Assembly: GCA_022509085.1 (NCBI GenBank)
Contig: JAFLTW010000002.1
Location: 242,455 to 306,454 of the forward strand
Direction: 5' to 3'
From: Muribaculaceae bacterium
Lineage (GTDB): Bacteria; Bacteroidota; Bacteroidia; Bacteroidales; Muribaculaceae
DNA length: 64,000 nucleotides
The notes under the pieces were generated by a model. The model made no database searches and was not told where the DNA came from. It saw only the letters and a list, made by a program, of their open reading frames with translations. Below, piece after piece: positions 29,813 through 39,875 of this stretch (position 1 is the first letter of the stretch; each line of letters opens with the position of its first letter). The position numbers and the translations under genes were made by a program.

Positions 29813-30670
29813 GTCGTATTGCCTGAAGTAGTCTTCCGACACGGGGCGCTGCTTACCGCTGGCGCGGCCGCGGTTTTGCTTCTCGACAAACTCCTCGCGC
29901 GACTTCACGGCATAATGGTTTATTCTGATCACCTCCTGGCTTGGCTGCCGGTCGCGGAAGCTCACCCTCACGGGATGGCCCTTCTCGTCGGCTGCGCGGC
30001 CGTTGATTCTCGCGGCCTCGTGGCAGCCGATCATGTTGTAGACGCGGCGCGGGTCGACGATGCTCTTCACATGGCGGTTGAGCGGATGGTCGGGCACGGA
30101 GTGGCGCGTGAAGCGCTCCATCACGGGTCGGCCGTCGTTCTCCGTCTGTCCGTTGCTGCCGTAGATGAGCCAGTTGATCTCCACGGCGGGAGCGTCTTCG
30201 AAACGCTTCAGAAAGGTCGGGATGTCGGGGTCTTTAAGCGGCACGATAAACTCGTCGATGTCGATGAAGGCCAGCCAGCGCACGTCGTAGCGGTGGCGTC
30301 GCAGGCAGTCGTCGTAGGCGGCGAGCTGACGCTTGCGGCCCGGGAAGGGGATATGGTCTACCACCCCGGCCTCGACGTAGGGCCGGAGTACATCGGCCGT
30401 GCAGTCGGTGCTCCCGTTGTCGTATATGTAGAATTTCTCCACACCCATTCGCTTGTGCCATTCTATCCATTCCTTGAAATAGGGTCCTTCGTTTTTGGCT
30501 ATGGCGCATACGGCCAGCCCGATGCCCGGTTTCTGGTCGCGGTGCTTCCTGAGCTCTCGCCTCAGCTTCAATGCATTGATGGGGCCGAACCGCAGGATGC
30601 CCCTCCAGCGGTTGCGGGTCATCTTGTGGGGAATCACCCCGGCTATTATTTCGGCGAGGGCCTTATTCAT
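29795..30670 (-). CDS. GT92/GT2-like glycosyltransferase
   Basis: 291 residues with a GT-A fold. Features are [33 protein letters not shown] and the DxD-type metal site FIDIDEFI, the pattern of the DUF23/GT92-like group common in bacterial polysaccharide clusters. It also has the late GCHEAARI segment. Its start overlaps the stop of the second Stealth gene by 4 bp (ATGA type), so the two are translationally coupled. Confidence 0.83.
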   Translation of the reverse strand: MNKALAEIIAGVIPHKMTRNRWRGILRFGPINALKLRRELRKHRDQKPGIGLAVCAIAKNEGPYFKEWIEWHKRMGVEKFYIYDNGSTDCTADVLRPYVEAGVVDHIPFPGRKRQLAAYDDCLRRHRYDVRWLAFIDIDEFIVPLKDPDIPTFLKRFEDAPAVEINWLIYGSNGQTENDGRPVMERFTRHSVPDHPLNRHVKSIVDPRRVYNMIGCHEAARINGRAADEKGHPVRVSFRDRQPSQEVIRINHYAVKSREEFVEKQNRGRASGKQRPVSEDYFRQYDLNDLE

Positions 30671-31662
30671 AGTTCGAACGATGATTTGTCGGGCAGTATG
30701 TGCTGAAACGCGTCGCGGATGCGCTGCATGAGCCGGTCGTAATGGCGTATGTGCACGTTATCGTTGAGGCAGATGAGGGTATATTTCTGCTCGTAGATGG
30801 CCCTGACGGCCTGCCGCGGGCGCACCATGAGCGGAAACATCTTGGTGTCGCAATAGGTGTTGTAAGGGGTGAAGTTGCCCTCGCAGATCTGCCAGGTGCG
30901 GAAGAGTTCGGGTGAGAGGTCGGAGCTGGCCCTGAATCGGTTGGCCGACGTGGCTGTAAGTTCGTCGCCGGCGGCTTCCCACACTCTCTCGAATGTCTGG
31001 CGCAAGTAGGGCTGCGCGTTGTGGTGGGTTCGCAGGGTGATGAATTTCCCGTAATGCTTCAGCCGGCGGTTCCACTTCGCTTTTTTGCCGTAGATGGGGT
31101 TGAACCATTTGTCGTGGTCGCGGCGTGTCACCTCCCGCTTGTCGAAGTGGCGGTTGATGATCCGGATGTTGTTTTTCAGGGTCTTATACCATTGCGACCA
31201 TGAGGGGTTGTACTGGAAGCAGGCGAAGTCGCAGGGGAGGCCGTCGCGGAAGAAGCGTTCCGGACTCACGGGGCGGATAATGAAAAAGTCGTCGTTGAAA
31301 TAGACAAACCTCTCCGCAAGGCCGGGGATACGGTGCATGTAGCGTTCGATCACTACGGAGTTGTAGGTCGGGAGGAACTCCTCGGGGATGAAGTCGCGGT
31401 GGCTCACGAGCCTCAGTTTGGGGTTGGAGGTGTCGAGCCAGGAGGGTGTCTGGCCACAGGTGACGAAATGGATGCGGCGCACCCAGGGCGCGAATTTCTC
31501 CACGCCGCGAAACCAGTAGCGCAGCAGGCCCTGGTCGCGGAAGCGAGCGTCGGACACTCCGTTTTTCTCCTCCTTCTTACGCGTGGAATATGTGTTGAAC
31601 TCCTCGCGCCAGGCGGGATCGGACATGTCGACCCACGTAATTACAAAATCGATATCAACCAC
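30667..31662 (-). CDS. Stealth-family sugar-phosphate transferase (second copy)
   Basis: 331 residues. CR1 is IDFVITWVDMSDPAWREEF, CR2 includes LRYWFRGVEKFAPWVRRIHF and ERFVYFNDDFFIIRPV, CR3 is around LRTHHNAQPYLRQTFERVW, and CR4 is LICLNDNVHIRHYDR. It is clearly diverged from the copy at 28.9 kb, so the two probably use different acceptors or donors. It heads a two-gene unit with the GT92-like gene. A textbook promoter lies only 4 nt before the start codon. Confidence 0.9.
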   Translation of the reverse strand: MVDIDFVITWVDMSDPAWREEFNTYSTRKKEEKNGVSDARFRDQGLLRYWFRGVEKFAPWVRRIHFVTCGQTPSWLDTSNPKLRLVSHRDFIPEEFLPTYNSVVIERYMHRIPGLAERFVYFNDDFFIIRPVSPERFFRDGLPCDFACFQYNPSWSQWYKTLKNNIRIINRHFDKREVTRRDHDKWFNPIYGKKAKWNRRLKHYGKFITLRTHHNAQPYLRQTFERVWEAAGDELTATSANRFRASSDLSPELFRTWQICEGNFTPYNTYCDTKMFPLMVRPRQAVRAIYEQKYTLICLNDNVHIRHYDRLMQRIRDAFQHILPDKSSFEL

Positions 31663-31666
31663 ACCA

Positions 31667-31698
31667 CAAAATTAAGAGGAATTTTGTAACTTTGCAAA
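31667..31698 (-). promoter_or_regulatory. Consensus promoter of the second Stealth gene (TTTG-N20-TAATTTTG)
   Basis: -33 TTTG (forward CAAA at 31695-31698), 20-nt spacer, -7 TAATTTTG (forward 31667-31674). The -7 ends 4 nt before the start codon, predicting a leaderless mRNA. The plus-strand box TAACTTTG (31687-31694) of the divergent acyltransferase overlaps it. Confidence 0.75.
31687..31694 (+). promoter_or_regulatory. -7 box for the LpxL-like acyltransferase gene
   Basis: TAACTTTG, 7 nt upstream of the ATG at 31,702. No TTTG at -33. It sits inside the divergent promoter, so the two directions may exclude each other. Confidence 0.45.
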
Positions 31699-31701
31699 GA
31701 T

Positions 31702-32568
31702 ATGAAGGAAAAGTTGATTCTCGGGCTCCTGCGGGGGGTGGCCATGCTGCCGCTCGGGGTGCTCTATATTATCTCCGATTTCCTCTATCTCATCGTCTAT
31801 CGGCTTGTGCGCTACCGCCTGAAGGTGGTGCGCCATAACCTTTCAGAGGCCTTCCCGCATAAGCCTGAGAAGGAACTGCGCCACATAGAGCGCGGCTACT
31901 ACCGCTTCCTCTGCGATGTGATGGTGGAGACAGTGAAGCTGCTCCACATCTCTGCGGCAGAGCTGGCGCGCAGGGTAGAGGTGAAGAATGCCGAAGAGGT
32001 CAACGCCGTCTCCAAGGCCGGACGGTCGGTGGTGTTGATGCTCGGCCATTACGGCAACTGGGAATGGGTTCAGGACGTAAGCCGCTGCTTCACCTCCGGT
32101 GCCTACGAAGCTTCGATCTACAGACCGCTCCGCAACCCCATGTGGGACGACATTTTCCGGCGCGTGCGCAGCCGCTGGCATGTCAACATCCTGCCTCAGG
32201 CAGGGGCCGTCAAGGCGCTTCTCGACCCCTCCCACCGCCCCTGGATCTGTGGCTTCATCGCCGACCAGGGTCCGCGGCAGGTGCTCCCCGACAACGTCAC
32301 CCCCTTCCTTAACCACCACACCTCATTCATCTACGGACCCGAGGCAATCGGCACGAAGGTTGGCGCCGACTTCTACTTCCTCGAGATGGAGCGTATGAGG
32401 CGCGGCTACTACCGCATCACCTTCCATCGCCTCGAGCCGCTCGCCGACGGCAAACCCTACCCCTACTCGCGCGCCTTCTGGCAGAAATTCGAGGAGGTGA
32501 TAAAAAGAAAACCCGCCTATTGGCTCTGGAGCCATAAGCGGTGGAAGTATGATCCCGTGATAGAGTGA
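31702..32568 (+). CDS. LpxL/HtrB-type lysophospholipid (lipid A) acyltransferase
   Basis: 288 residues. Adds a secondary acyl chain to lipid A, or acylates a related lipid, at the inner membrane. An N-terminal hydrophobic segment (6-32) is followed by the acyltransferase core with the HX4(D/E) catalytic motif in GHYGNWEW, then YRPLRNPMWD and the FIADQGPRQV region. Length and motifs fit the family in Bacteroidetes. It follows the Stealth/GT block and converges on gltX with a 29-bp gap. Confidence 0.88.
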   Translation: MKEKLILGLLRGVAMLPLGVLYIISDFLYLIVYRLVRYRLKVVRHNLSEAFPHKPEKELRHIERGYYRFLCDVMVETVKLLHISAAELARRVEVKNAEEVNAVSKAGRSVVLMLGHYGNWEWVQDVSRCFTSGAYEASIYRPLRNPMWDDIFRRVRSRWHVNILPQAGAVKALLDPSHRPWICGFIADQGPRQVLPDNVTPFLNHHTSFIYGPEAIGTKVGADFYFLEMERMRRGYYRITFHRLEPLADGKPYPYSRAFWQKFEEVIKRKPAYWLWSHKRWKYDPVIE

Positions 32569-32597
32569 CTCTACCCCGGGGTGGGAGTTCATAATAA

Positions 32598-34124
32598 TTA
32601 TTCCGGGAGCGGGATGCGCTGGATGGCGCGTTCGATGCGGCAGATCACCTCTTCTTTCGGTATGAGTTCGGTGATATCGAACATATGCGGACCGCGACAC
32701 TGGCCTACTACGGCCAGGCGGAAGGCATTCATCACGTTGCCCAGGTGGTAACCCTTGGCTGCAATCCAGTCGAGCACTATCTTTTCGGCATTGGCGCTCG
32801 TCATGTCGTCGATGCCGCGGAGCACGTCGATCAGCTCGCCCATGATGGCCGGCATCTCCTTGCTCCAGCGCTTTCTCACATCTTTCTCAGCATATGTCTC
32901 GGGAGCCACGAAGAAGAAGTCTGCCTGGTCCCAAAGGTCGCCGGCCAGGTTTGCGCGTCCCTTGATCATCTCCAGAGCCTTGCCGATATATTCGTTGCTG
33001 AAGCCCACGATTCCCTTCTCGGAGAGGATGGGGAGGAAGAGCTCCACGAGGCGCTCCTGCGGGAGGTTCATCAGGTATTCGTGGTTGAACCATATACCCT
33101 TCTTGTAATCAAACTTGGCTCCGCTCTTTGCGCAGCGGTCTATCGTGAATTTGGATATAAGGGTATCCATGTCCATGAGTTCGCTGTCGTCGCCGGGATT
33201 CCAGCCGAGCAGGGCGAGGAAGTTCACCACGGCCTCGGGGATGTATCCCATCTCACGGTAACCTCTCGAGATGGCGCCCGTCTCGGGGTCGGTCCAGTCG
33301 AGGGGGAACACCGGAAAACCGAACTTGTCGCCGTCGCGTTTGGAGAGCTTGCCGTTGCCTTCCGGTTTGAGCAGCAGGGGCAGGTGTGCGAACTTCGGCA
33401 TGGTGTCTTCCCAGCCGAAGGCGCGGTAGAGGAGTACGTGGAGCGGGGCCGACGGGAGCCATTCCTCGCCGCGTATCACGTGGCTCACCTCCATCAGATG
33501 GTCGTCCACTATGTTGGCAAGGTGATATGTGGGCAGGTTGTCGGCGCTCTTGTAGAGCACCTTGTCGTCTACTATCGAGGAGTTTACGGTCACCACGCCG
33601 CGGATAAGGTCGTTGACGTGCACCTCCTCTCCCGGCTCCACCTTGAAGCGCACCACATACTGGTGGCCGTCGGCGATGAGGCGGTCCACCTCCTCGCGGG
33701 GCATCGAGAGGGAGTTGCGCATGTTCATGCGCGTCGAGGCGTCATACTGGAAGTTGGGCACCTCCTTGCGGGCGGCCTCGAGTTCCTCGGGGGTGTCGAA
33801 GGCGTAATAGGCCTTACCGTTGTCGAGGAGCATCTGCACGTGCTGGCGGTAGATCTCGCGGCGCTCGCTCTGCTTGTACGGCCCGAAGTCGCCGCCTTCG
33901 CGCACGCCTTCGTCGATGCCGATGCCGAGCCAGCGCAGGGCCTCGTTGATATATTCTTCAGCACCGGGCACGAAACGCTTGCTGTCGGTGTCTTCGATTC
34001 TCAGGATCATGGTGCCCCCGTTGTGGCGGGCAAAGAGATAGTTGAAAAGGGCCGTGCGCACTCCGCCGATGTGGAGGGGGCCTGTGGGAGACGGTGCGAA
34101 TCGCACCCTTACCGGTCGTGACAT
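32598..34124 (-). CDS. gltX: Glutamate--tRNA ligase
   Basis: Class I synthetase, 508 residues, normal length. HIGH-like motif in [20 protein letters not shown] at the N-terminus, KMSKS-like motif [12 protein letters not shown] near residue 260, and an alpha-helical anticodon-binding C-terminus. I cannot tell from the sequence whether it is discriminating or also charges tRNA-Gln. Followed on the minus strand by the converging acyltransferase; the DUF3256 gene lies 22 nt upstream. Confidence 0.97.
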   Translation of the reverse strand: MSRPVRVRFAPSPTGPLHIGGVRTALFNYLFARHNGGTMILRIEDTDSKRFVPGAEEYINEALRWLGIGIDEGVREGGDFGPYKQSERREIYRQHVQMLLDNGKAYYAFDTPEELEAARKEVPNFQYDASTRMNMRNSLSMPREEVDRLIADGHQYVVRFKVEPGEEVHVNDLIRGVVTVNSSIVDDKVLYKSADNLPTYHLANIVDDHLMEVSHVIRGEEWLPSAPLHVLLYRAFGWEDTMPKFAHLPLLLKPEGNGKLSKRDGDKFGFPVFPLDWTDPETGAISRGYREMGYIPEAVVNFLALLGWNPGDDSELMDMDTLISKFTIDRCAKSGAKFDYKKGIWFNHEYLMNLPQERLVELFLPILSEKGIVGFSNEYIGKALEMIKGRANLAGDLWDQADFFFVAPETYAEKDVRKRWSKEMPAIMGELIDVLRGIDDMTSANAEKIVLDWIAAKGYHLGNVMNAFRLAVVGQCRGPHMFDITELIPKEEVICRIERAIQRIPLPE

Positions 34125-34146
34125 AAAGTTATTTTCCTTCTGTATG

Positions 34147-34845
34147 TTATTGTTGTTTTATCATTTGGAATTTCTTGCCGTTCCATCGGTAGCTCAGCTT
34201 CGGGGAAAGGAGCGGCATCACCTTCCCGCTGTTCTCTACGGTCAGTATGTCGCCGAGCTCCAGCGTGGCTGTCAGCCCGTCGCCTGAGGCCTCGGTCTTG
34301 TAGGCCACGGTGAAGAAGGGTAGCAGCTGCTCCACCTCCTTGAGGGTCATCTTGCTTCCTTTGGGGATTCTTATAAAGTCTTTAAGCTCGGGAGCCTTGA
34401 GAAATTTCTCTTTCGGCAGGGGGTTGAGCGCCGAGTCGTAGAATTCCATGTCGCTCTCCATAGGCTGGCCCTCCTCGCCTACGGTGTAGACGGTCATGAT
34501 CAGCGGAGTGTTGCCCCGCTGCGGTAGCAGCTTTATCTGGAGAGTGCTAACCTCCGTGAGCTGCACCTCGATGAAGTCTGGGGTGAGCTCCCTGATGTAG
34601 GAGCGCCCCTTCAGGTTGTTGGTTGCCCGGTAGACGCTGTCCACGTCCCAGTAGTCGAGCATGTCGAGGCACGTGTTTTTCGAGAGCAGGTCGAGCGTCG
34701 AGACGGGGAGGTCGGCAAAGACAGCCCTTGCCATGACGGTGTCGGCTACAGCCTCTTTGGCCGTGACGGCGCCGGCGCCTGCTTCCTTGGCATTCAGGGC
34801 CATGGAGGCAAGCGTCAGTGTCAGCAGCATCAGAATCTTCCTCAT
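34147..34845 (-). CDS. DUF3256-family secreted protein
   Basis: 232 residues, signal peptide (1-19). The mature part matches the Bacteroidales-specific DUF3256 pattern: [24 protein letters not shown], followed by [22 protein letters not shown]. The function of the family is unknown. Its start codon shares a base with the stop of the DEAD-box helicase gene, which points to coupled translation, then gltX follows. Confidence 0.8.
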   Translation of the reverse strand: MRKILMLLTLTLASMALNAKEAGAGAVTAKEAVADTVMARAVFADLPVSTLDLLSKNTCLDMLDYWDVDSVYRATNNLKGRSYIRELTPDFIEVQLTEVSTLQIKLLPQRGNTPLIMTVYTVGEEGQPMESDMEFYDSALNPLPKEKFLKAPELKDFIRIPKGSKMTLKEVEQLLPFFTVAYKTEASGDGLTATLELGDILTVENSGKVMPLLSPKLSYRWNGKKFQMIKQQ

Positions 34846-36671
34846 TATTTCTTCATGAAAATGTCATAGTTTCCGTTATAGTCGGGGCGCGGAGCGTTGG
34901 CTTCGGCAGCGGGAGTGCCGATGTAGCCCTTCTTCTTCTTTCCCTTCTTGGGAGCCGACTCCTTCTTGGCCTCACGCTTTGCGGCTGCCTTGCGTTCCTT
35001 CTTTTCGCGTCGTTTCTTTCCGGCCCCCTCATAGTCGCGGTCAGGGGCGGCTTTCTCGAGGCGGAGCCTCGTGCCGAAGAAGTTCAGGCCGTTGAGGGCG
35101 GCTATCACCTTTTTTGCCTCCGCCTTGTCCACGTCGAAAAACGCGTAGTCGTTTTTCAAGTCGATGCGGCCTATGTCGGGTTTCTTTCCCTCCACGTTCC
35201 TGTTGATGAGGTCCATCAGCGTTCCGGGGTAGAGTCCCTGGCTCTTGCCGGCGTTGATGGCGATGCGCTCCATGTGTTCGTCGTTGGGGCGACGCTCACC
35301 CTTCTTGGTCTTGGCGGCCGACTCGTTGAGGTCGATGTCGGGCATGTCTCGGTAGTAGGCCAGCAGGCGGTTGAACTCGAGGGAGAGCACCCTCTTAAGG
35401 AGGTCTTCTTCCGAGAGCCACTCCAGTTTCTTCCTCACGCCGGGGAGGAATTTCTCCATCTGCGCGTCGTCAACGGCCACGCGCTCTATGCGGTCGGCCA
35501 GAGCGTAGATCTGTTTTTCGATGATGTGTTCCGGAGTGGGCACCTTCTTATATTCGAATTCCTTGCCAATCTTCTTCTCTATCTCACGGAGGCGTTTTTT
35601 CTCGCGCGAGTGGATGATGGCGATGGAGACGCCTGTCTTGTTGGCGCGGCCGGTACGGCCGGAGCGGTGGGTATAGACGGCCACGTCGTCGGGCAGCCCG
35701 TAGTTTATCACGTGGGTGAGGTCGTCTACGTCAAGGCCGCGGGCGGCCACGTCGGTGGCCACGAGAAGCTGCGTTACGTGGTCGCGGAATTTCTTCATGG
35801 CCAGGTCGCGCTGCGCCTGCGAGAGGTCGCCATGCAGGCAGTCGGCGTTGTAGCCGTCGGCTATCAGTTTGTCGGCAATCTCCTGGGTCTCGCGGCGTGT
35901 GCGGCAGAAGATGAGGCCGTAGATGTCGGGGGCGTTGTCTACTATCCGTTTCAGGGCCAGATACTTGTCGTGGGCCTTCACCATATAGTAGATGTGCTTC
36001 ACGTTTTTCGCGCCCTCGTTTTTGTTGCCGGCCACAAACTCCACGGGGTTGTGCATGAATTTCTTGGCTATGCCCTCGATCTCCTTGGGCATCGTGGCAG
36101 AAAACATCAGCATCTTTCTTTCTGCGGGCACGTGGGTGAGGATTTCCTCGATGTCTTCGAGGAATCCCATGTTGAGCATCTCGTCGGCCTCGTCGAGTAT
36201 CACGGTGTGCACGTCGTCGAGTTTCACCTCGCCGCGCTTGATGAGGTCGATGAGCCTGCCCGGCGTAGCCACGATCACCTGCACTCCCTTGCGCAGGGAG
36301 CGTATCTGGCTGTCGATGCTCGAGCCGCCGTAGACGGGCAGGATTCTCAGGCCGTCGATATATTTCGAGAAGTCGGCGAGGTCGCCGGCAATCTGGAGGC
36401 AAAGCTCACGCGTGGGGGCGATGATCAGCGCCTGCGGTTTCTCCTTTGTAATGTCGATGCGCTGCAATACGGGCAGACCGAAGGCAGCCGTCTTGCCGGT
36501 GCCGGTCTGCGCCAGACCCACCACGTCGCCCTCCTTCTCGTTGAGGTGAGGGATTACGAGCTGCTGTATGGGCATGGGGCTCTCGAAGCCCATCTCCTCA
36601 ATGGCCCTTAGTAGCTCGGGCGCCACGCCTAATTCCGCGAATGTCGGTTTTTTGGTTTCTTCTGTTTCCAT
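34845..36671 (-). CDS. DEAD-box RNA helicase with DbpA-type RNA-binding domain and basic tail
   Basis: 608 residues. The helicase core has the Q motif, AQTGTGKTAAF (motif I), PTRELCLQ, DEAD in VILDEADEML, SATMPK and HRSGRTGRANK (motif VI). The C-terminal third contains a DbpA-like RRM fold (IGRIDLKNDYAFFDVDKAEAK), then a Lys/Arg/Glu-rich tail of about 60 residues. Likely works in ribosome assembly or RNA decay. A divergent promoter region separates it from the esterase. Confidence 0.93.
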   Translation of the reverse strand: METEETKKPTFAELGVAPELLRAIEEMGFESPMPIQQLVIPHLNEKEGDVVGLAQTGTGKTAAFGLPVLQRIDITKEKPQALIIAPTRELCLQIAGDLADFSKYIDGLRILPVYGGSSIDSQIRSLRKGVQVIVATPGRLIDLIKRGEVKLDDVHTVILDEADEMLNMGFLEDIEEILTHVPAERKMLMFSATMPKEIEGIAKKFMHNPVEFVAGNKNEGAKNVKHIYYMVKAHDKYLALKRIVDNAPDIYGLIFCRTRRETQEIADKLIADGYNADCLHGDLSQAQRDLAMKKFRDHVTQLLVATDVAARGLDVDDLTHVINYGLPDDVAVYTHRSGRTGRANKTGVSIAIIHSREKKRLREIEKKIGKEFEYKKVPTPEHIIEKQIYALADRIERVAVDDAQMEKFLPGVRKKLEWLSEEDLLKRVLSLEFNRLLAYYRDMPDIDLNESAAKTKKGERRPNDEHMERIAINAGKSQGLYPGTLMDLINRNVEGKKPDIGRIDLKNDYAFFDVDKAEAKKVIAALNGLNFFGTRLRLEKAAPDRDYEGAGKKRREKKERKAAAKREAKKESAPKKGKKKKGYIGTPAAEANAPRPDYNGNYDIFMKK

Positions 36672-36767
36672 AGTATTCTTAAGGTTTTTCCGTGTCTGTT
36701 CTTTAGATATTCTTTAGTTATAAGGCTATAAGTGGATGCTTGGTTTTGCGTTCAGTGGTATTTTCTG

Positions 36768-37964
<1,197 letters not shown>

Positions 37965-38332
37965 CGCCTCCCCTCCCAGCGCCCGGTATAGCATCGGGAA
38001 AGGCAAAAAAAAATTGGGTGTCATCCCGACAACCAATCTTTCAGTTAACCTTAAAATCTAATACCATGAAAAACTCGATGCAAAATTACAAATAATTTTT
38101 GAATCTATGTTATAAAACATAAGAAAAATTCTATTTTTTAACGAAATTTAAGTAAAAAACTACTTTAAATCGTATACTCTCTATATTTATACATAATTTA
38201 TTCCTATTCAGCAGGCCAACTGCAAATATCTCCCGGATTGTTTATTCCGGTTTCACTTACCCTCTTGCGTTGAACCTTCGGAAGGAAAACCGTGTTTTAT
38301 GGTTAGATAGAAACCCACTTAAACAGAATACT
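37965..38332. other. 368-bp intergenic region with a minus-strand hairpin and box
   Basis: No convincing protein gene. It contains a hairpin with a T9 tract on the minus strand (38006-38037), a minus-strand -7-like TAATTTTG (38091-38098) that could make a small RNA, and an 8-9 codon ATG frame at 38,066. The AT-rich second half leads to the DUF4136 gene without a clear TTTG/TAnnTTTG promoter. Confidence 0.5.
38006..38037 (-). terminator. Minus-strand terminator with no obvious minus-strand gene
   Basis: 10-bp stem ATTGGTTGTC/GACACCCAAT (one G-T pair), 5-nt loop, followed on the minus strand by nine T. It is a good intrinsic terminator, but the nearest minus-strand gene ends at 39,092, beyond its own terminator. 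It may end a small RNA or antisense transcript. Confidence 0.6.
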
Positions 38333-39034
38333 ATGAAAATGAAAGTTTGGTTAATGGCTGCGGCTGCCACCGTCGGGATGGCAATGACATCCTGCAGTCC
38401 GTTCTCGCTCGTGAATTCAGAGGTCTACAACAACGCCGACCTCGCCGACTTCCATACGTTCCGCATCGTGACTCCCGATGACGGCTCGCTGCCTCCCGGC
38501 ATGGAATCGGTAACATATTATAATATCGCTGCAGCCATCCGCGAACAGATGGTGGAACGCGGTTATCAGGAATCCCCTACATCTCCCATCGTAATCAATA
38601 TCGGTATTACCGTGCATAAGGAGATTCAGACAGAACCTCTGTCGTTTGTTACACCTCCTCCCGCCTGGGGACCAGGCTGGGGACCGGGTTGGGGTCCCGG
38701 CCCGGGTATGCCGCCGCCTCCCTACGGCAACTACTTCCCCTATGGAGGCCCCGGTCCGGCTCCGGCATACGCCCCATACTTCATCGTGCCCAGGTCTTAC
38801 TACTGGAATCCCAACGCACAGGTGGTTACCGGTATCTATAAGGAGGGTGTGCTGACGATGGATATCGTAGACATCGCCACCAAGACGGCGATATTCTCCT
38901 CTTCTGTAGCCACAATCCTCGAGCCGGGCGACGCACAGTTCCGCAACCTTACCGGCATTTCGGAGGCCGTGCAGACCCTCTTCAGCAAATTCCCCGTGCC
39001 GCTACTCCCGCAGTATCGCAACCAAAAGAAATAA
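38333..39034 (+). CDS. DUF4136-family lipoprotein
   Basis: 233 residues from the ATG at 38,333; a longer frame exists but the lipoprotein signal (MKMKVWLMAAAATVGMAMTS then CSP) fixes the start. The lipobox is MTSC. The DUF4136 fold is suggested by FHTFRIVTPDD, AAAIREQMVERGY and MDIVDIATKTAIFSSSV. It is interrupted by a Gly/Pro/Tyr-rich loop (GPGWGPGWGPGPGMPPPPYG). Probably an envelope lipoprotein of unknown function. Ends at a strong terminator shared with the opposing gene. Confidence 0.8.
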   Translation: MKMKVWLMAAAATVGMAMTSCSPFSLVNSEVYNNADLADFHTFRIVTPDDGSLPPGMESVTYYNIAAAIREQMVERGYQESPTSPIVINIGITVHKEIQTEPLSFVTPPPAWGPGWGPGWGPGPGMPPPPYGNYFPYGGPGPAPAYAPYFIVPRSYYWNPNAQVVTGIYKEGVLTMDIVDIATKTAIFSSSVATILEPGDAQFRNLTGISEAVQTLFSKFPVPLLPQYRNQKK

Positions 39035-39061
39035 GCCCTAATAAAATCGGATAACAAAAAG

Positions 39062-39094
39062 AACGCCCCTCACAAACGAGGGGCGTTTCTTTTA
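39062..39094. terminator. Bidirectional intrinsic terminator
   Basis: 10-bp stem AACGCCCCTC/GAGGGGCGTT, 6-nt loop, flanked by A-rich and T-rich tracts. It ends the DUF4136 gene on the plus strand and the secreted-protein gene on the minus strand. Confidence 0.88.
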
Positions 39095-39865
39095 GAAGAG
39101 TATCTTTCGGATGGAGGAGGCTCGGCGCTCTATCAGGATAGAGCCCGGAGCGGGCCGCATTACGCGGCGTCCGTCAAGAGTGTAATAGCCGGCTTCCGAA
39201 GAGTCGGCCTCAATGGCATCCACACCGTTTTCCTCAATCACGTCGCCGGAGTCGAGACCCGGAAAGATGATGAGCGAGGTCATGTCGGCAGGCACGCCGT
39301 CGATAAGCCAGCCGAAGCCGCCCGTAGGGTGTCCCTGGTAGCCATAGTTGGCGTCGTAGACCAGTTCACCGCCGCTTTTGCGGATGAAGTTGAGGGCCAC
39401 GACACCTTTCCTGTAGGTGGTGTAGGGTATCTCGAACCGCGGGTCGGCGATTATCTCGGCGACGGAGAGGTCGGGGTTTTGCGCCGCCGTCATCCCCAGC
39501 TGGTTGCTCACGTAAAACTCCGTGATTCCGAACGCCGGGTAAGAGAAGCCGGTCTCCGTGGGTTCGAACACCACGTGGTCAGGGTCGGCCACGTCAAACA
39601 CGATATAGCCGTCGGCCGTCGACTCGTTGTAGTAGGCCAGCGGCCCCGACTTATAGGGATTTACAAGCCTGTAGCGCGACTTCACCGCAGCGTTCTGCTG
39701 GAGGGGCACCTCATAGCGGTTGTAATACTGGTCGAAACCGAACCCCGGCATCAGCCAGCCGTCGACAAACGTGGCGTCGCCCACGTCGGTCCATATATCT
39801 TGCGCGGCGACATTCAGAAATGCCGCCGCGGTAAGAATACAGGAAATTAATCCTTTATGGTTCAT
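39092..39865 (-). CDS. Secreted protein, short paralog of the upstream gene
   Basis: 257 residues from the ATG at 39,865 (signal peptide MNHKGLISCILTAAAFLNVAA); the earlier ATG at 39,886 overlaps the preceding stop. It is clearly related to the C-terminal half of the next protein: W(T)DVGDATFVDGWLMPGFGFDQ, VPLQQN, YRLVNPYKSGPLA and GYIVFDVADPDHVVF. It ends in GYYTLDGRRVMRPAPGSILI, a short module found at the ends of secreted Bacteroidales proteins. No enzyme motif is seen; an extracellular or binding role is inferred. Confidence 0.7.
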   Translation of the reverse strand: MNHKGLISCILTAAAFLNVAAQDIWTDVGDATFVDGWLMPGFGFDQYYNRYEVPLQQNAAVKSRYRLVNPYKSGPLAYYNESTADGYIVFDVADPDHVVFEPTETGFSYPAFGITEFYVSNQLGMTAAQNPDLSVAEIIADPRFEIPYTTYRKGVVALNFIRKSGGELVYDANYGYQGHPTGGFGWLIDGVPADMTSLIIFPGLDSGDVIEENGVDAIEADSSEAGYYTLDGRRVMRPAPGSILIERRASSIRKILF

Positions 39866-39875
39866 CGGGGTGTGA

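Noticed and set aside
32685-34121. Antisense open frame over gltX; similar ones over secA, helicase, C69 dipeptidase and pnp
   Set aside because: All are shadows of well-supported genes; no motifs, and they start or end with the real gene.
38250-38330. tRNA or riboswitch candidate before the DUF4136 gene
   Set aside because: No cloverleaf, T-loop or conserved aptamer pattern could be formed; only a small hairpin CCGGATTG...CCGG was seen.
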